The notes: generated by a model not told the origin, from the sequence alone. Positions 1-12,793 are shown, numbered from the stretch's first letter. The stretch is 64,000 nucleotides of DNA from Massospora cicadina (GCA_022478985.1 JAKSZP010013341.1:62001-126000), one strand, 5' to 3'. Program-made: numbers and translations.

Positions 1-2099
1 GCGTTTGGTAATGTTTTGATTTCAGGTACTTTAAGTGGTTGACTTTAGTGGTACCTGACCTTAATCCAACCGCCTTTTCCCTGCTTTTCATGAACATGGT
101 TCTTCTCAAAACACATTTCTTCAGTGTGGCTGTCCTTATTGCAGTAGCTACACTTGGGTTTCAACAACTTTTTACGCTTTGCTTCCTCCATGGTATACAC
201 TTTGGGTTTTGTGGAAGACTTTCATAAGGACTTTGACTTGTGTATTATAAACCACATTGAGAAGGGCTTCTTTAAAGTCTAAGACAGAGTTGAATTTTCA
301 TTTGACAGACATGACGTGTATATATAAGTCGGAATTTTTATGTAAACCAGCAACAACAGCAGCTACGCCAATGTCCAATGTAAGCATCTTTAAGGTCATT
401 GGTATTAGGCCTTGATATAGCAGTGATAGATAAATTTGGCCAGGATTTTATTACAGCCTAGCACAATAATCATGAAGGCCTGGTTTTTTGATAATCAATC
501 TTTTCTTAAAACCAAATTCTTTGATAAGCGCTTTTTTAACTTCGCTCCAGGCGTTCAAGTCGTCCATATGAGGTAATATAGCCTCCTGATCCTTATGGCT
601 TCAATAAGATAAAATATGCTTAACCTTTTGATTATCAGTCACACATTTCATCGTGGCTTCATAGAGGTAGAGGAAAGATGCTTTACTCCATTCACCAGGT
701 GTAAATTTGTCTTTAAAGATAGGTTTTAAAAATAGTGGCTTCCAATACTGTGATGTCATGTACTCTGGGAGCTTTTGATATAGTAATCCAGAAATGTGTC
801 AGTATGTTAAACTTGATGTGAGATAACACATATGATTTTGTAGAGGATTGAGATGTTGCTCCATTGCCTTTATAGTAAGTCTTATTATAACATCCAGAAG
901 ATTCATTCTTAATTTTGAGATTGACTTATTATTCTCTAAGTTCTTAAAGCGGATATTCAGATCATGAATATGTTGACATGCAGATGGGCGATAAGTTCAA
1001 AAGAGTTTGTTCTCATCCTCTAGCACTCCAATGCAACAATTTAAGTTAATCTCAATTTCTTTGCATTCAGTGCTCTGAGGAGGCTTGTTTATCTATGCTT
1101 TCATCTCTTCTTTAAGAGTATTTCATCATTGCTCAGCCTCGTTGAGTGACAGTAGAATTAGTTGAAGTCTTCTCAACTAGGTGATTTGTTTCTCATGCTG
1201 ATCTCTAATTTGTTGAGTCACTCAGAAATGGAATAAGTAGACATCTGAGTTGTACAGAATGCCAAATCCTGCTTAACATGGACCATCCGGGAAATGATAT
1301 CTTTGAGGCACTGATTGAATCTCAGAGGTCTAATGAGTCTCAAGCTCATCAATTTATTGTAGGGCTTGCTCTAGCTGAGACAAGAAGAGCTTAATTTGTT
1401 ATTCCTCATTATGATGGCTAGTAGAAGATTGAAAACCATTTTATCAGGTGGTATGGCGGCTTATATTTAAAGCTCTTTAGATAGTGTCAAGTAATTTTTT
1501 GGTATTTTTCGTTTAACTTCATAATGTCCTTCCTGAGAAGCTCAATATATCTCTCCACATACTTGATAACAACTGAACCAATAGTCCCCATTTCTTTATG
1601 GAGTTATACAATTCAGGAATGTTTTTTGTTAATCATTAAGCAGATGTCCCTTATACTTTGAGATACTAATTATATACCTTATCATAGGCATACCGTAAGG
1701 CCCTTGGGGATTAAGAAGATGATTGCCCTCACTATGGGTTCCTAAAAGGTTCACAATATGATAAAGTTCTGGGTGTATGAATTGCATTATGTAGCAAGAT
1801 AAATTCGCACTTAGACCATATATCTCTTGGAGAACGTATGATTCATATAAGTTCATGAGAGTTCTGTCCACAGCATATGCCCCTTTGTGACTGGCTATTT
1901 ATCCTGGGCTAATGACTCCTTGAAGTAAATATCAAATTACTTCAATAGAACTCCAGGTTAGACGATAAGATTTGGGAATCCAATGGATTTTATTAATTTT
2001 CTTCAAATGCAAGAATGGGTGGACTTCCCATTTGATCGTCTTCTTCACCATTTCTGTTGTGCATAAAGAGGGTTACATTACAGATCAGATTATCTTCCA
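1..2099 (-). pseudogene. gag gene of an LTR retrotransposon (LTR-E element), degenerate, continues off the left edge
   Basis: Read on the minus strand, this begins with an ATG at 2099-2097 and a peptide related to the gag start of the element at 25747 (shared NGEE..DD.M.SP pattern). At 1629-1871 the ERTLMNLYES..YGLSANLS..FIHPELYHIVNLL-like stretch aligns with residues ERHLFLYETSV..YGQLTNLT..FSHPALIHMMHLL of that element. Near the edge (about 60-190) a zinc knuckle CSYCNKDSHTEEMC has the CX2CX4HX4C spacing of nucleocapsid domains. Many stops and frame changes separate these islands, so the gene is dead. The order N-terminal region then knuckle shows that protease and pol would lie left of the window. 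Its 5' LTR and primer site lie at 9211-10052, separated from it by the inserted gypsy element. Family assignment rests on similarity to the other gag genes in the window. Confidence 0.72.
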
Positions 2100-2137
2100 T
2101 GGCGCAATCAGATAGGTGCAAGTATTGTTAAGCGTTG

Positions 2138-3286
2138 TGTCATGATGGCAGCAGATGAAGTTTAAACCAGCCTGCCAGTCTCAATTCCTAAACACCCAGA
2201 TCATAAGTTCAAATGCCAGAGGCGCTGCTTCCTGAGTGACATTAAACAGGGTAGTGAAAAAATTCATCAACGAAACCAAAAGGTCATAGTTGTAGATGGC
2301 ATCCTGGCAGCAAATTAGGATGACATGGTCCCAGCACATGGGTTTAAAAACTAGGAAAAGTGAGATTGGAATGAGGGTAAAAATTTTGTCATAAGGGAAA
2401 AAGTCAGATTTTGGATAAAGATTTTTACTAGATTAAAATTTGGAAAATCAACCATTAATTTTCTCAGTGTGTTAAAACTGCTTAAATAGACGGTTAATTT
2501 TGGGATAGCTTAGATAGGCTTGGGATCGGAGCTCTTAAGGTTCGCCTAACCCAATGAACTTTGAGCGAGGGGAAAAACGAATTTAATTAGAACCAACATC
2601 AAAATTGTCAGCAGTGGGCCAAGGCACTGTTGGTTTGTCCACAGACACCCAAATTGCCAATATTATTTATATTAATAACTAGAGTGACAGCATCTCTCCC
2701 AACAGGCAGCGGGAACTTCCCAAGGCCACCCCACATAGGGGCGGTCGCATGAGGTCAGGATAGGTTTGGGATGCCCAACCCTCCCACACCCGGTCACTAT
2801 GGCATCCATTTATCTAAGCAGGACATATTGGACAAAAATTTTGATATGTCCAAGGGAGGAATCAAACTTCAGGCTGCATTTACCAAAGAACAATGCTTTT
2901 GAGCTTTGCTGACAATTTGACATTGAATATTTTATTTTCCAGAAGTGTACGCCTTTTGGGCTTTTTTACTGAGTATTTGAGGCTCTTGGGCCTTAATAAT
3001 GAGGCCTTGTTTCCATCAACTTCATGTGGGCCCTTGACCCCATGTGAATGCCGATTTCCAGATACCTTGGCACAAATTCCCTCAATTCACTGTCCTATTT
3101 GGTTGAGGTTAATGTAGGGATGGGTGGCGGGATCTTCAAAGGGAGGACTGTTACCCATCACTCATCTACTACATGGTCAAGGCTGCTTTGTGAGACAAGA
3201 GGGACAGCTTCCCTCCTTGGACCATTTTTTCAGGGAATGGGAATGTCACCCAGTTCAAGCAGAGGGGGCGCTCCCCAAGACTTACA
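2138..3286 (-). repeat. 3' LTR of gypsy element 1
   Basis: Direct repeat of 8056-9199 with TG..CA ends. It is preceded on the minus strand by a purine tract (RC of about 3289-3305) that fits a polypurine primer site. Confidence 0.88.
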
Positions 3287-3294
3287 TTACCCTT

Positions 3295-6200
3295 CCCTTT
3301 TGTCAAAGGGGGTGCCACCACTGGGTAATCGAGCTAAGGCCACATTTCTAAGGCCTTGGGAAATTTAATCTCCATTAGCATAGAAATCTTGGGGGGACGG
3401 GGAGCATCTGGGTGGGAGGCAAGGAAAGCCTCAATGGGCTCAGAGAAGTTAGCACAGTCTCGCATGCCAACGCAGCTATTCTCATAGGCTAAAAACCTTT
3501 CCATGCAACTAGATACTGGATTGACCTGTGGGATAGTTGGGAGGCCAGGATATCCTCAACCTCAGCTTCATCCGTGCCCTCAATTACATTGAGCTCATAG
3601 TCTGCTAAAAATGTTCCTTTAAATGTGGACATCTAGGAGACATGGAACACTGGATGTTGCTTCCAGCGGGGAGGCAACTTCAGACGGAAGGCACTATTTC
3701 CTTAGTCTTCTTCCACCAAATGGGGACCCAAACGTTTACTTGAAAACTTCCGTGTGGGCACCTGCATCCACAAGTGGCGCGTGTCAAGAATGACATATGA
3801 CCCCACAGTTATCTCATGAGCTGGGAGCCATTTCCAATCTGAAAACCATTTGTAATCTCTTATGGCCTTATACAAATCCTTCCAAACCAGGGACTGGGTA
3901 TCCTGAGTATTCTAAACATGGTTGGAAGAATCTGGTACCTTAAGGCGAAGGCATGGACCAACAAAAAAAGAAGGGTTATAACCCAAGTTTGCTTCATATT
4001 ATGAGAAACCCATGGATGCATGTTTTCATTATTGTATGCAAACTGGGCGAGGGGAAGGTGTTCACCCAGGTATCCTGAGTGGCTGCAGCGTAGTACCACA
4101 GGTACTACTCAAGGATCTGATTGACTTGTTTGGTTTGACCGTCTGATTGTGGATGGTACGTGGTGGAGCGGCAGGGCTTAATCTTCAAAATTGCTAAGAG
4201 CCTATTTCAAAACCGTGCTATATTTTGAGGCCTGCGGTCGCTGACAATTTCCTGTAGAAGACCAAACATTGAGAACATATGAAGCATGAATAGATGGGCA
4301 GTCTCTTAATAGTAATTGAGGAGGAGCAAGGGATAAACAGGGAGAATTTTGTAAAGCGTTCTATTGAATTTTTTGGTCCACTTCAGATGGCTGGTTTTTC
4401 TTCTGCGGTATGGTGGAGTTTCAAACGTCTATTGTATGACGACAATAGACCAGACGGTGACCATAATTAAGCTTAACTCCTTGGTAATAGCACTTTAAAT
4501 TGCATTCTTCTGTCGTTACTTGGACGATGGCACGCTTCCCTGATCCTACTGATCCCAAGTAAACTCTTGACTTAATACAGCGTAAAGTATCAAACACAAA
4601 AAGCTTATAGATTAAACTATGAACTTGTTGTACTAGTTGATTGTTTTTTATTAACATCAACTTGGAGATAACTTATAGGGTTCAATGTTCACCACATTTT
4701 ACACATGACATCTCATTTTCAATGGCACTTGGATTGAGGAACACGTAAAATGTTCGTTTGAGAGTCTACAATCCTTTGACTCAGGGCATCTCGTATGGTT
4801 TCAGGGTCAGTATAAATTTCATTAATATCCTCAAGACAGCGTTTCAGACGCATCTGCAAATAGCTGAACCGATTCTCTTTCTCAAGCAATTGGCAGCACA
4901 TACCAAGGTGATTCGTACCACTAATCAGTAATTACTTAATCAAAAGCTCAATTGACATTAAAAATTAATTTCAACATATACCAACGAAGCCCACATGCCT
5001 TAGTTATTAAGTAGACACATATTGTTAAGTCTGACCTAACCAACAAAGCCATTAAGCCTATATCATCATAGTCAAATATTATTAAGTGGAATCGCTAGGC
5101 CACAGATCCCAAGCTTTGCATAAGCTTAGGATATTCCTGATCCATAATGACTGATATCCTATATGAGCCATAATAAATTTAAGCATGTTAACATTATTAT
5201 GTCCCTATCAAATATCTGACAATTAGGTCCAGTCAACTACTCAACATGGTCTACAATCACCATAACTGCTAGAATCCCTTGGAGCTGGGTTTCTCAACAA
5301 TAAAGTCCACAGACATCAATTTTCATGGACCCTCTGCCTTCTGCAAGGAGTGCAGAAGTCCATTCTTTCTGACCAGTCCAATTTGGCCCATGTGCATGTC
5401 GTGAAATCCTTGATCCAGGCTGGAATATCTTTTGACAAGCCAGGCCAGTTATAGGTGCATTTAACCAAATCAATGCAATTATTGTTCCCTGGGTGACTAT
5501 TTCTGGGGGATCATGATGTGCTTGATTGACTTCATCTTGGAGCAGAGGAGGGACCCACACCTGTGGCCTAAACTGGATGATCCCCTCAGCCAAGGAATAT
5601 AAGGAATGCTTGGAAGAAGGGAGGGACAACCGCTCCATAAGGTACACCTTCTGCACATGCCAACTGCGCATCTAAGAACGATGACACCATTTGTGCATCT
5701 GAAGCTAAGTTAACTGCTTAAACCATGGAAGGTAAAATGGACAAGATTTGAGTGGGAGGAATGACAGTGATGAGATCTGCCTCATCTGAATCAGCAGGGA
5801 AGAGCGCAGGATTGCAACTTAGAAATCTGGAAGGAAGTTCAGGACTCCCTTCACAAACTCATATTTGAAAGTTGAAGCTGCACGTTCCTGGTAGGTTCAG
5901 GCCTGATGGTGCGCCAACTTCTGTGGCTTGCAAAAATATAACAGCGCTTAGTGGTCAGTTTGCATAGTCAACTCATGCTGAGCACCCCATAAAAGATATT
6001 TGCCAGTGGGTCAAGTCCCATGTCACGACTGCCAACTTCTTGTTGTAGATGGCCCAGGATTGCTCAGTTTTTAAAACTTGTGGGAATATTAAGTGAAAGG
6101 GTGTTCCAATCCATCACGCTCCTGGAGCAAGACAGCTCCTACCGCAGCAAAGGAAGCATCACATGCTACAATATAGGGTTTTTGGATTTATCCTTGTGAT

Positions 6201-7990
6201 TGAGGATTAATGGTGACAATAACACCTCTTTAATAGAATTGAATGCCTGCTAGCACTCAGGTGTTCAAGGGAAAGGTACATTTTGACAGTAAGCGGATGC
6301 AATGGTGCGGCCAACTGTGAGAGTGTGTGGGAGAATTTTTAAGGATATAATGGTGCCCAAGAAGCTTCTTAATTGTTTCTGGGTTCTTAGTGTTGGCCAC
6401 TCGCAGATGGCGTCCAATTTGATGGGCAGGATGGCGTAACCATCTTTTAAGATGAGATTACCCAAGGAGGAGACTTCTTCCCAATAAAATTCGCATTTTG
6501 ACGGCTTGACAAACAGGCCAGCTTTATGGAGGACCGCCACTACCACATCCGGATCTTTTTCACTTTGTTTGGGGGAGGGGTAATGTACTAGGATATTGTC
6601 AATATATGAGACTACACAGGAGAATCTGAGATCCCCTAGCACACTATAAATCATTCTCTGGAATGTTGTGGGTGCATTCTTCAACCCAAAGGGCATCACT
6701 TGGAATTGAAATATGCCTCGCTTTGTCTGGATAGTGGTAAGCCATTAATGACCTTCCTTCAACCAAATATGATTAAAGACATTAACAATATCAATTTTTG
6801 AGAACACCCGCGACTTAGAATTTGCTTGGACTATGGTATGCTCCAATGGAAGTGGGTAGGGGTCGTGGACCGTTATTTTAATGAAATGCTCGTAATTCAT
6901 GCAGGATGAAATGACCCATCTGCCTTTTTGGCAAAGGCAATGGGGGAGGCAACTATAGATATCTCCTGGAACAACAAATCCTTCTTGAGCATGTCGTCCA
7001 ATCATTCATTGATAGCCACATCCTCCTCTGCAATATGTGAGTACAGTGGTCAGTTTATATTAACCACTTGAACTGTTGTCCAGAAATTTAAATTGATTTC
7101 CGTATAAGGGGGAAGGCTGTTAGCCTTGTTAGAGTCAAAGATGCTCTAGTATCCCTTCAACTCAGCAGGAAAATCCAGTGGAAGCCCAACAGGTGAAACA
7201 AGGGTTATGATAGAACTACGTCCACAAGCTTTAGTGAGTGTATCCAACAATGGAAACTCGTTCTCCACCTGATTGTTGGAGAAGGACAGCTTGTTTGTCT
7301 CCAGTTGAATTCTCACATGCTGTTGACGCCACCAACCCACACCCAAAATCACTGGGAACACAAGGTTGGCATTGCAGAGAAGCGATCACAAAAACTAAAT
7401 TGGTGGACTTAAGAAGACATGAGGCGCCATACTCTGAAGTAGGGTTGGGCAGCTGATGATTCAACCAACACTGATGGCCCCACATTTAAGTCATATCAAG
7501 CTGCTAGGCCAACTCCATACTAATGAAGTTGCTCGTTGCTTCCATATTGACCAAGACCTCAAAAGACACCTGGTGTGCCCCAATACTAATTTTCATTGGT
7601 ATTAAAATATAGGCGGAATTATGTTTATTGGCAGATTCAGTCATGTCTGTTGCTAAGGAAGAGATTTCAACTAGATCAGGTAAATTAACAAGTTTTGTGA
7701 TAGAAGCTTAACTACCGTGATAAAGTGGTTAAATAGTTTTCTCTCCAGGCTGAACCACCAACGTTTTATAAGCTGGTGTGCTAGAACAAACTAACATTGG
7801 TGCGGGGCAGCGTCTGTTTCTAGAACCAATACAGATACTGATTTGGATTTGTAATTAGTAACTGAAGCCACGTTGCCAGCTTCAAGCATGAAGAGCTTAT
7901 TTTGAGGGTGTACTGAATAAAACTTTGAAGGCACTAGGGCAGTTCTCCCATAGCAAAACTCCTTCACAACCCTTTCCGACTGGAAAATAT
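3295..7990 (-). pseudogene. pol of gypsy element 1: protease, RT, RNase H, integrase (broken)
   Basis: On the minus strand, domains appear in order. A protease-like segment at about 7140-7600 (SFEVL..ATSNFISMELA, later ILGVGWWRQQ) has lost the DTG triad (reads NME). The RT fingers at 6745-7005 contain ITVHDPYPLPLEHTI. The RT palm at 6265-6699 contains MPFGLKNAPTTFQRMI and YIDN at 6595-6606 in place of YIDD. RNase H at about 5930-6190 keeps ACDAS and TDH. The H2C2 region and integrase start lie at 5247-5671, and the integrase continues at about 3860-4361 beyond an inserted solo LTR. Stops fit C-to-T change, such as LAQQL reading LA-stop-QL at 7504-7506 and HQAL reading H-stop-AL at 5948-5950. 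Only about 0.5 kb separates the 5' LTR from the protease and no capsid or zinc knuckle is visible there. Confidence 0.85.
4362..5246 (-). repeat. Solo LTR (LTR-B) inserted in the gypsy 1 integrase
   Basis: This 885-bp segment is the reverse complement of a relative of the LTR at 61195-62065. Both start TGTTGAGTARTTGACTGG and share CATACAATAGA and CCATCTGAAG-like stretches near the end. It interrupts the integrase exactly between VD and RFTK. The flanks on the minus strand read GACCA before and GAACG after, which fit a decayed 5-bp TSD of GACCG, the sequence needed to encode VDR. It is the product of LTR-LTR recombination of a full element. Confidence 0.85.
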
Positions 7991-8055
7991 GAGCACTGCT
8001 GCACCCATCTCGATGAGAAGGGTGGAAATGGTTGAAAATATTGGATGGTTGATTA

Positions 8056-9199
8056 TGTCATGATGTTGGCAAAAAAGCTTAGACTAGCCTGTCAGTCTCA
8101 ATGTCTGAACACCCAAAAGGCAAGCCCAAATTTCAGAGGCGCTCCTACCTGAGTGACGTTAAATCTGGTGGTGAGGAAATTCACCAGCGATACCAAAAGA
8201 TCATAATTGTAAATAGCATCCTGACAATAAACCAGGCTGACATGGACCAGGGCCCATGGGTTTAGGAACTAGGAAAAGTGAGGTTGTAATGGGGGTTTAA
8301 TTTTTCTCATGAGGTAAAAAATTGGATTTTGGATACGGAAAGTTAGTGAATTAAATCTGAAAAATTAACTGTCAATTTCTCAGTGTGTTATGACTGCTTA
8401 TTTAGATGATTGATTTGGGGAATAGCTTAGACAAGCTTAGGATTGGTGCCCTCAAGATTCACCTAACCCAACAAAACTTTGAGTGAGGGGGAAAACGAAT
8501 TTAATTAGACCAACTTCAAAATAGTTGGTGGCAGTCCAAATAACTGTCAATTATCCATGGATGCCAAATTAACAAATTTCTTTAGTTTCAATGACTAGAT
8601 TGACAGCATCTCACCTGACAGGTAGTGGGAACCTTCAAAGGCTACCCCAAATTGAGTTGGTCCCATGAGGTTTGGAACAGGTTTAAGATGCCTAACCTTC
8701 CCGCATGCAGTTGCTCTGGCATCTGTTTATCCAAGCAGTAAATATCGGAATAAGATTTTGATGTGTTCAGGTAAAGATTAAAACTGTGGGCTGCATTTTT
8801 CAATGGCCCAATGCAATCGAGATTTGCTGACAGTTTGACATTTGATACTTAATTTTCCAAATTTTGTACCTTTTAGGCTTTGATTCAAGGGTTTGGGGTT
8901 CTCAGGCCTTGATGTTAAGGGAGTGTTGCCATTGACTTCATGTGGGCCCTTGACCCCATGGGATGCTAATTTTCAGATATCTTGGCACAAATTCCCTCAA
9001 TTTGATGTGCTAATTTGGCTAAGGTTAATACAAGGATGAGTGGTGAGATCTTTAATGGATAAGTTTCCCAGCACTCATCTACTACATGGGCAAGGCCGCC
9101 CTGTGAGATGAGAAGGAATCTGCCTTTCTCAGACCCTTTTTCATAGAGGATGGGAATGTCACCCAGTCCAAGCAGAGGGGGATCTCCACAAGACTTACA
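8056..9199 (-). repeat. 5' LTR of gypsy element 1
   Basis: Minus-strand start TGTAAG (RC of 9194-9199) and end CATGACA at 8056. It aligns with 2138-3286 along its length, for example the shared stretch around CAGTGTGTTA..ACTGCTTA and the CTCATCTACTACATGG block. No TGG primer site follows immediately. Confidence 0.88.
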
Positions 9200-9210
9200 T
9201 GTTGGTTGAG

Positions 9211-9229
9211 CCCCTTGTAGTGAGCACCA
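9211..9229 (-). other. tRNA primer-binding site of the LTR-E element
   Basis: Minus-strand TGGTGCTCACTACAAGGGG. Its complement ends in CCA after an A and a 7-nt acceptor-like strand, then a 5-nt T-stem-like CCTGT or CTTGT. The same 18-mer, with one variable base, occurs at 32928 and 34630 beside other LTR-like sequence. Confidence 0.65.
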
Positions 9230-10052
9230 TCCTATTGAGCTTCCATCTTTAAGGCTTGATGTTGATATGCTTAAGAAGCCTGACAGTCAACAAGTAAAGC
9301 ATTCCAAGAATTACAATAAGTATATTAGTTATTTAAGATGGTGCAAAGTCACGTTTAGGTCCTGTCAGCTAGAGTAGCCATCTTAAATAAAGTATGACAA
9401 AAGAACTTTACTGAAGTTTGACAGGATTCTGCCCTGAACTGTATTCAATTAAAATGGATGATGGGATTTTACCCCAAGTTTAACGCTTAGATTATTTTTA
9501 TCGTGGATAATCCCTGATCAACATTACCTGAAACTCCTGATATTTGGATTTAAACCTGATCTGAAAAGGGGATCAATTATTGTTCAACTGACATAACCAG
9601 AGAGTTGCAGAATCACAAAGAAACAAATTAGGTTTAGATCTTGGTTTGGACTTGCTTATAAATTCCCCAAAAATACTGGCACTCAAATCCTTTCTTATTA
9701 CTTTTATTATTATTGTATTGGTAAACCAAGCGCATAGTTCCCAGTAGGCTAACATCTATCACCTAGTAAATTCTTATGTCCTCCTTCCACTCTCCAACTG
9801 CTGCCTATTATAAATTCCGATTCATAACCCAGTTTTAGCCTCAAGGTACTATAAATACCTCAAGGCTCTATTCTAATAAATATTTTTTGGCAAATCTACC
9901 CTTTTTACAACATTAATTTGATATATCAACCTAGAAGTTTTTCCCTTGATTGAAGACTTTAATTTAATAAAGTACCTTTTTTATCTTTCGCCTAGGTCTT
10001 TTGGGAACCCAAGACTTATTCTAAAAGGACTTGTGTATTACCAATCCCTACA
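9230..10052 (-). repeat. Probable 5' LTR (LTR-E) of the gag element at 1-2099
   Basis: It lies directly upstream (minus strand) of a primer-binding site and starts TGTAGGGATTGG at 10052, a TG start similar to LTR-C at 33642. No second copy is in the window, so both ends are inferred. About 820 bp. No convincing gene lies in it. Confidence 0.5.
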
Positions 10053-10269
10053 TCTTGACAAAGTTAATCAACAGAAAGAGATATAAATAGAACAACATAA
10101 CCACTTTTTTATAGAATAGAGGTTTTTATTTGTTACAGCTAACAATATAAAGTCCCATAAGAAAAATGATTAACAAAATAAAGGAGAGAATCCCAATAGG
10201 TGGCTCTTGGTTAAGCGATGCATCCAGATTTTACCATGGTTTGTAGCATGTTTTCAGGAAGAAAAAACA
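10053..10269. other. Intergenic, no feature recognised
   Basis: AT-rich, no supportable coding region or repeat boundary. Confidence 0.5.
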
Positions 10270-10335
10270 CAGTAAAGCTTCAATTATCCGTGGGACCCTT
10301 GCCATCCCAATTTATGGATAATCAAGGCTTTACTG
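10270..10335. mobile_element. 66-bp MITE, copy 1
   Basis: Inverted termini CAGTAAAGCTTCAATTATCC and its near-complement GGATAATCAAGGCTTTACTG. It is flanked on the right by TA and on the left by CA, probably a mutated TA. TA flanks and CAGTA-type ends fit a Tc1/mariner/pogo-type MITE. It is nearly palindromic across its whole length. Confidence 0.75.
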
Positions 10336-10421
10336 TACTAAACTGTGCCACCTTAATTATAAGAATACCATGAGATTAAGCAATACTTTTATGGGCTTAT
10401 GATATATGACCCATGTAACTA

Positions 10422-10487
10422 CAGTAAAGCCCTGATTATCCGCGGAATTGGGTGACAAGGGCACCGTGGATAATTGAGACTTTACTG
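10422..10487. mobile_element. 66-bp MITE, copy 2
   Basis: Same length and termini as the copy 86 bp upstream (CAGTAAAGCCCTGATTATCC at the left, CTTTACTG at the right), flanked by TA on both sides. The centre reads in the opposite orientation relative to copy 1. Confidence 0.8.
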
Positions 10488-10489
10488 TA

Positions 10490-12739
10490 TGTTGAATTTA
10501 CCAAACCAGATGAGACTTGGTATCAATTAGTTCAACTGTTAGTCATATTCTTTATTCTTACCTTTTGTGAGTAAATCTTAATTTACTGCCTCGTGTGCCA
10601 CCTGGTGTAATGTTGCTTAACAACTTGATGATACTTCATTTTGATTGAGCAGGATTTTAATTGGGGGTATTTGTGCTCAAATTGGTCTAACAGAGCTCTC
10701 CTAGTATTAAGTTTTACATTACCAACTATAATTATCCATATTATGATTTGATGAGATTTTTTAACCCCTCTCTTGAGTCTATGCATCAATTATCTTGTTG
10801 GAGTGGATTGATTGTATTCTTCCAATCATTCTATATCATGATACCTGACATTTATTAAAATCATGGAGCTACTCAACTCAACTGATTTAATAAAATCATC
10901 TCCTTTTCAGACCTTATTGAGGTAAGGTAAATTTATTATAGGTTTTCAACAGATTAACTTGGCAGTGGCATCTGATTTTGAAAGGGGAACTGGTTTAAGA
11001 TTATCTTCTACCAGATTCTGTTAACAAGAAAATGATATTGGCAGCGTGACTTGATAAGCTGCAATAATTTTTTAACAATCAAAATGAATTTTATCCATGA
11101 ATTTAAACACCAAGGTTAGCTCTTCGTCTTCCTCTTCACTATTATCTGCTATGTGGTAGGCAGCATCATTTGCGTATTGAATATTTAATATAAGTTGCTC
11201 TCCACTTAATTATACACCATGTGCTTAATACCTCTCAGATGATATTTCTTCCATTCTTACCTTCATCATCTTAACTAGTCCATATTGTATACAGCCCATT
11301 GTCTTTTTAATAGTTCTGTAGGATTAGCTAAATTAAATCGCCAATGTTAAATTTCCTTAAAATTTTAGGCGGCGTTTGATATAGCTGTATTGGTTGTTGA
11401 TTCAGAGCAATTGTTTTTGTTGAGTAATATTGTCCTATGAGATTGATATTTTCTCAGTGGCAACCCATAGTGCCCCTGCAGTGAGAACCATATTTTAGAT
11501 CTTGCTACTATTGGCAACAAGCCAGAGATAAATTATTAGGTACTTAGAAATGTCTGGGTTGGACAACTTAGGTCGGGGTATAGTTAATTTGGATATTCCT
11601 ACTTTCCTTGTGATGACACTTGGTATCATGATGTCTTTTGAGAGGTTATGGTTAGGCACTTTCGCTTCATTAGGATCTGCATATATAGTAACTATCCTGT
11701 GTCTCACCCACATAATGATATTGTTAGGACAATGTGTAGAAATAGATATACGCCATAAATTATATATATTAATATTAATAATTTATTGAGTAAAAATATG
11801 GTACTATGTAAAGTACCAGAAGAGAATTAGGATTGTGATTTGTGATAGGTGAATAACATGTGTGAGGGTGTTATGAGATTCAGGTATGCTTAAGGTGAAG
11901 ACACAGTACAGGTTCATAGAGTAGTTTAGGATACTTATCGAAGGCTGGACTGAGACTAATAATGGTAACACAGTTAAGTGGTTTCCATTATCTGCCATTA
12001 GGAAACCAATAAGTAGTAAGGCATAGTATGTGGCATAAGGTGGCTAATGGAGTAGATAGAGGAATTAAACACTGTTTACAACTTTAGCTAATATCAATAT
12101 TATATCAATTAAGCTTGTAAAAACTACTCTATCTCATCAGCCAGTAGAGTACTAATAAAGCGATATATCCAGAATCTGTTAGGTTGTAAATGAGGCGTTA
12201 TTATGAAAATCACTTAATGCTTTAAAACATAATAGTATTTATAACTTTGGGCTTTAGGCCTAATAAAGTATTATGGGGTAAATTATCATAAAACTTTGGA
12301 TCTTAATCCCAATTTAACGTCAAACAATAGATATAAACCAATGTCAACAGCATTAATAGATAAGTTGACATTTTTTAAAGTGATAAGTGAATTGTAACCC
12401 TAAAGCAAAAGCTTTACCTAAACTAAGGCGAAGCCCTACAGCTGTAATAGCTTGCTTCCTATTGTTTCTTAAATATGGCTGGACTCTCATATAATTAGCC
12501 CTTGGATAAGTAACAAGGGCTATTATAAACACTCTAAGGTATGTAATTGCTCTATAAAAGGTAAATACCCATGGAAAAGAAGGAGATTAGTCAAAAACTT
12601 TTCGTCCTAGTTGAACATTCTAGGTCAAAATTTGAAGTTTGTGGACAAAGCATAAAAATCCTACTCATAGATTATCTAATGAGAAGAAAAACTTTGTTTT
12701 TATCACACAATTATAAAAATAACAATACAACGCTACATC
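10490..12739. other. Non-coding AT-rich stretch
   Basis: Only short random ORFs. No RT, integrase, zinc knuckle or tRNA-like motif was recognised. Confidence 0.5.
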
Positions 12740-12751
12740 AGTCTATGTTCC

Positions 12752-12781
12752 TTTTTTTTTTTTTTTTTAGTACTAGATGGT
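12752..12781 (-). mobile_element. Micro-insertion of a non-LTR 3' tail, 30 bp
   Basis: Seventeen T residues followed by AGTACTAGATGGT; read on the minus strand this is ACCATCTAGTACT plus poly(A). It lies between perfect 12-bp direct repeats AGTCTATGTTCC (12740-12751 and 12782-12793). Sequence core, poly(A) and TSD show target-primed insertion of an extremely 5'-truncated copy. Confidence 0.85.
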
Positions 12782-12793
12782 AGTCTATGTTCC

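Larger units (their letters stand above)
2138..9199 (-). mobile_element. Ty3/gypsy element 1 (chromovirus-like, LTR-A family), degenerate
   Basis: Two direct repeats of about 1.15 kb (2138-3286 and 8056-9199) begin TGTAAG and end TGACA on the minus strand and bound an internal region holding protease, reverse transcriptase, RNase H and integrase remnants in gypsy order. The flanks are CGTTG (2133-2137) and TGTTG (9200-9204), a 5-bp TSD differing at one base. A purine-rich AAAAGGGAAGGG tract sits just upstream of the 3' LTR. The LTRs differ at many positions, so this is an old insertion. The insertion site is the leader of another LTR element, between its primer site and its gag start. Confidence 0.9.
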
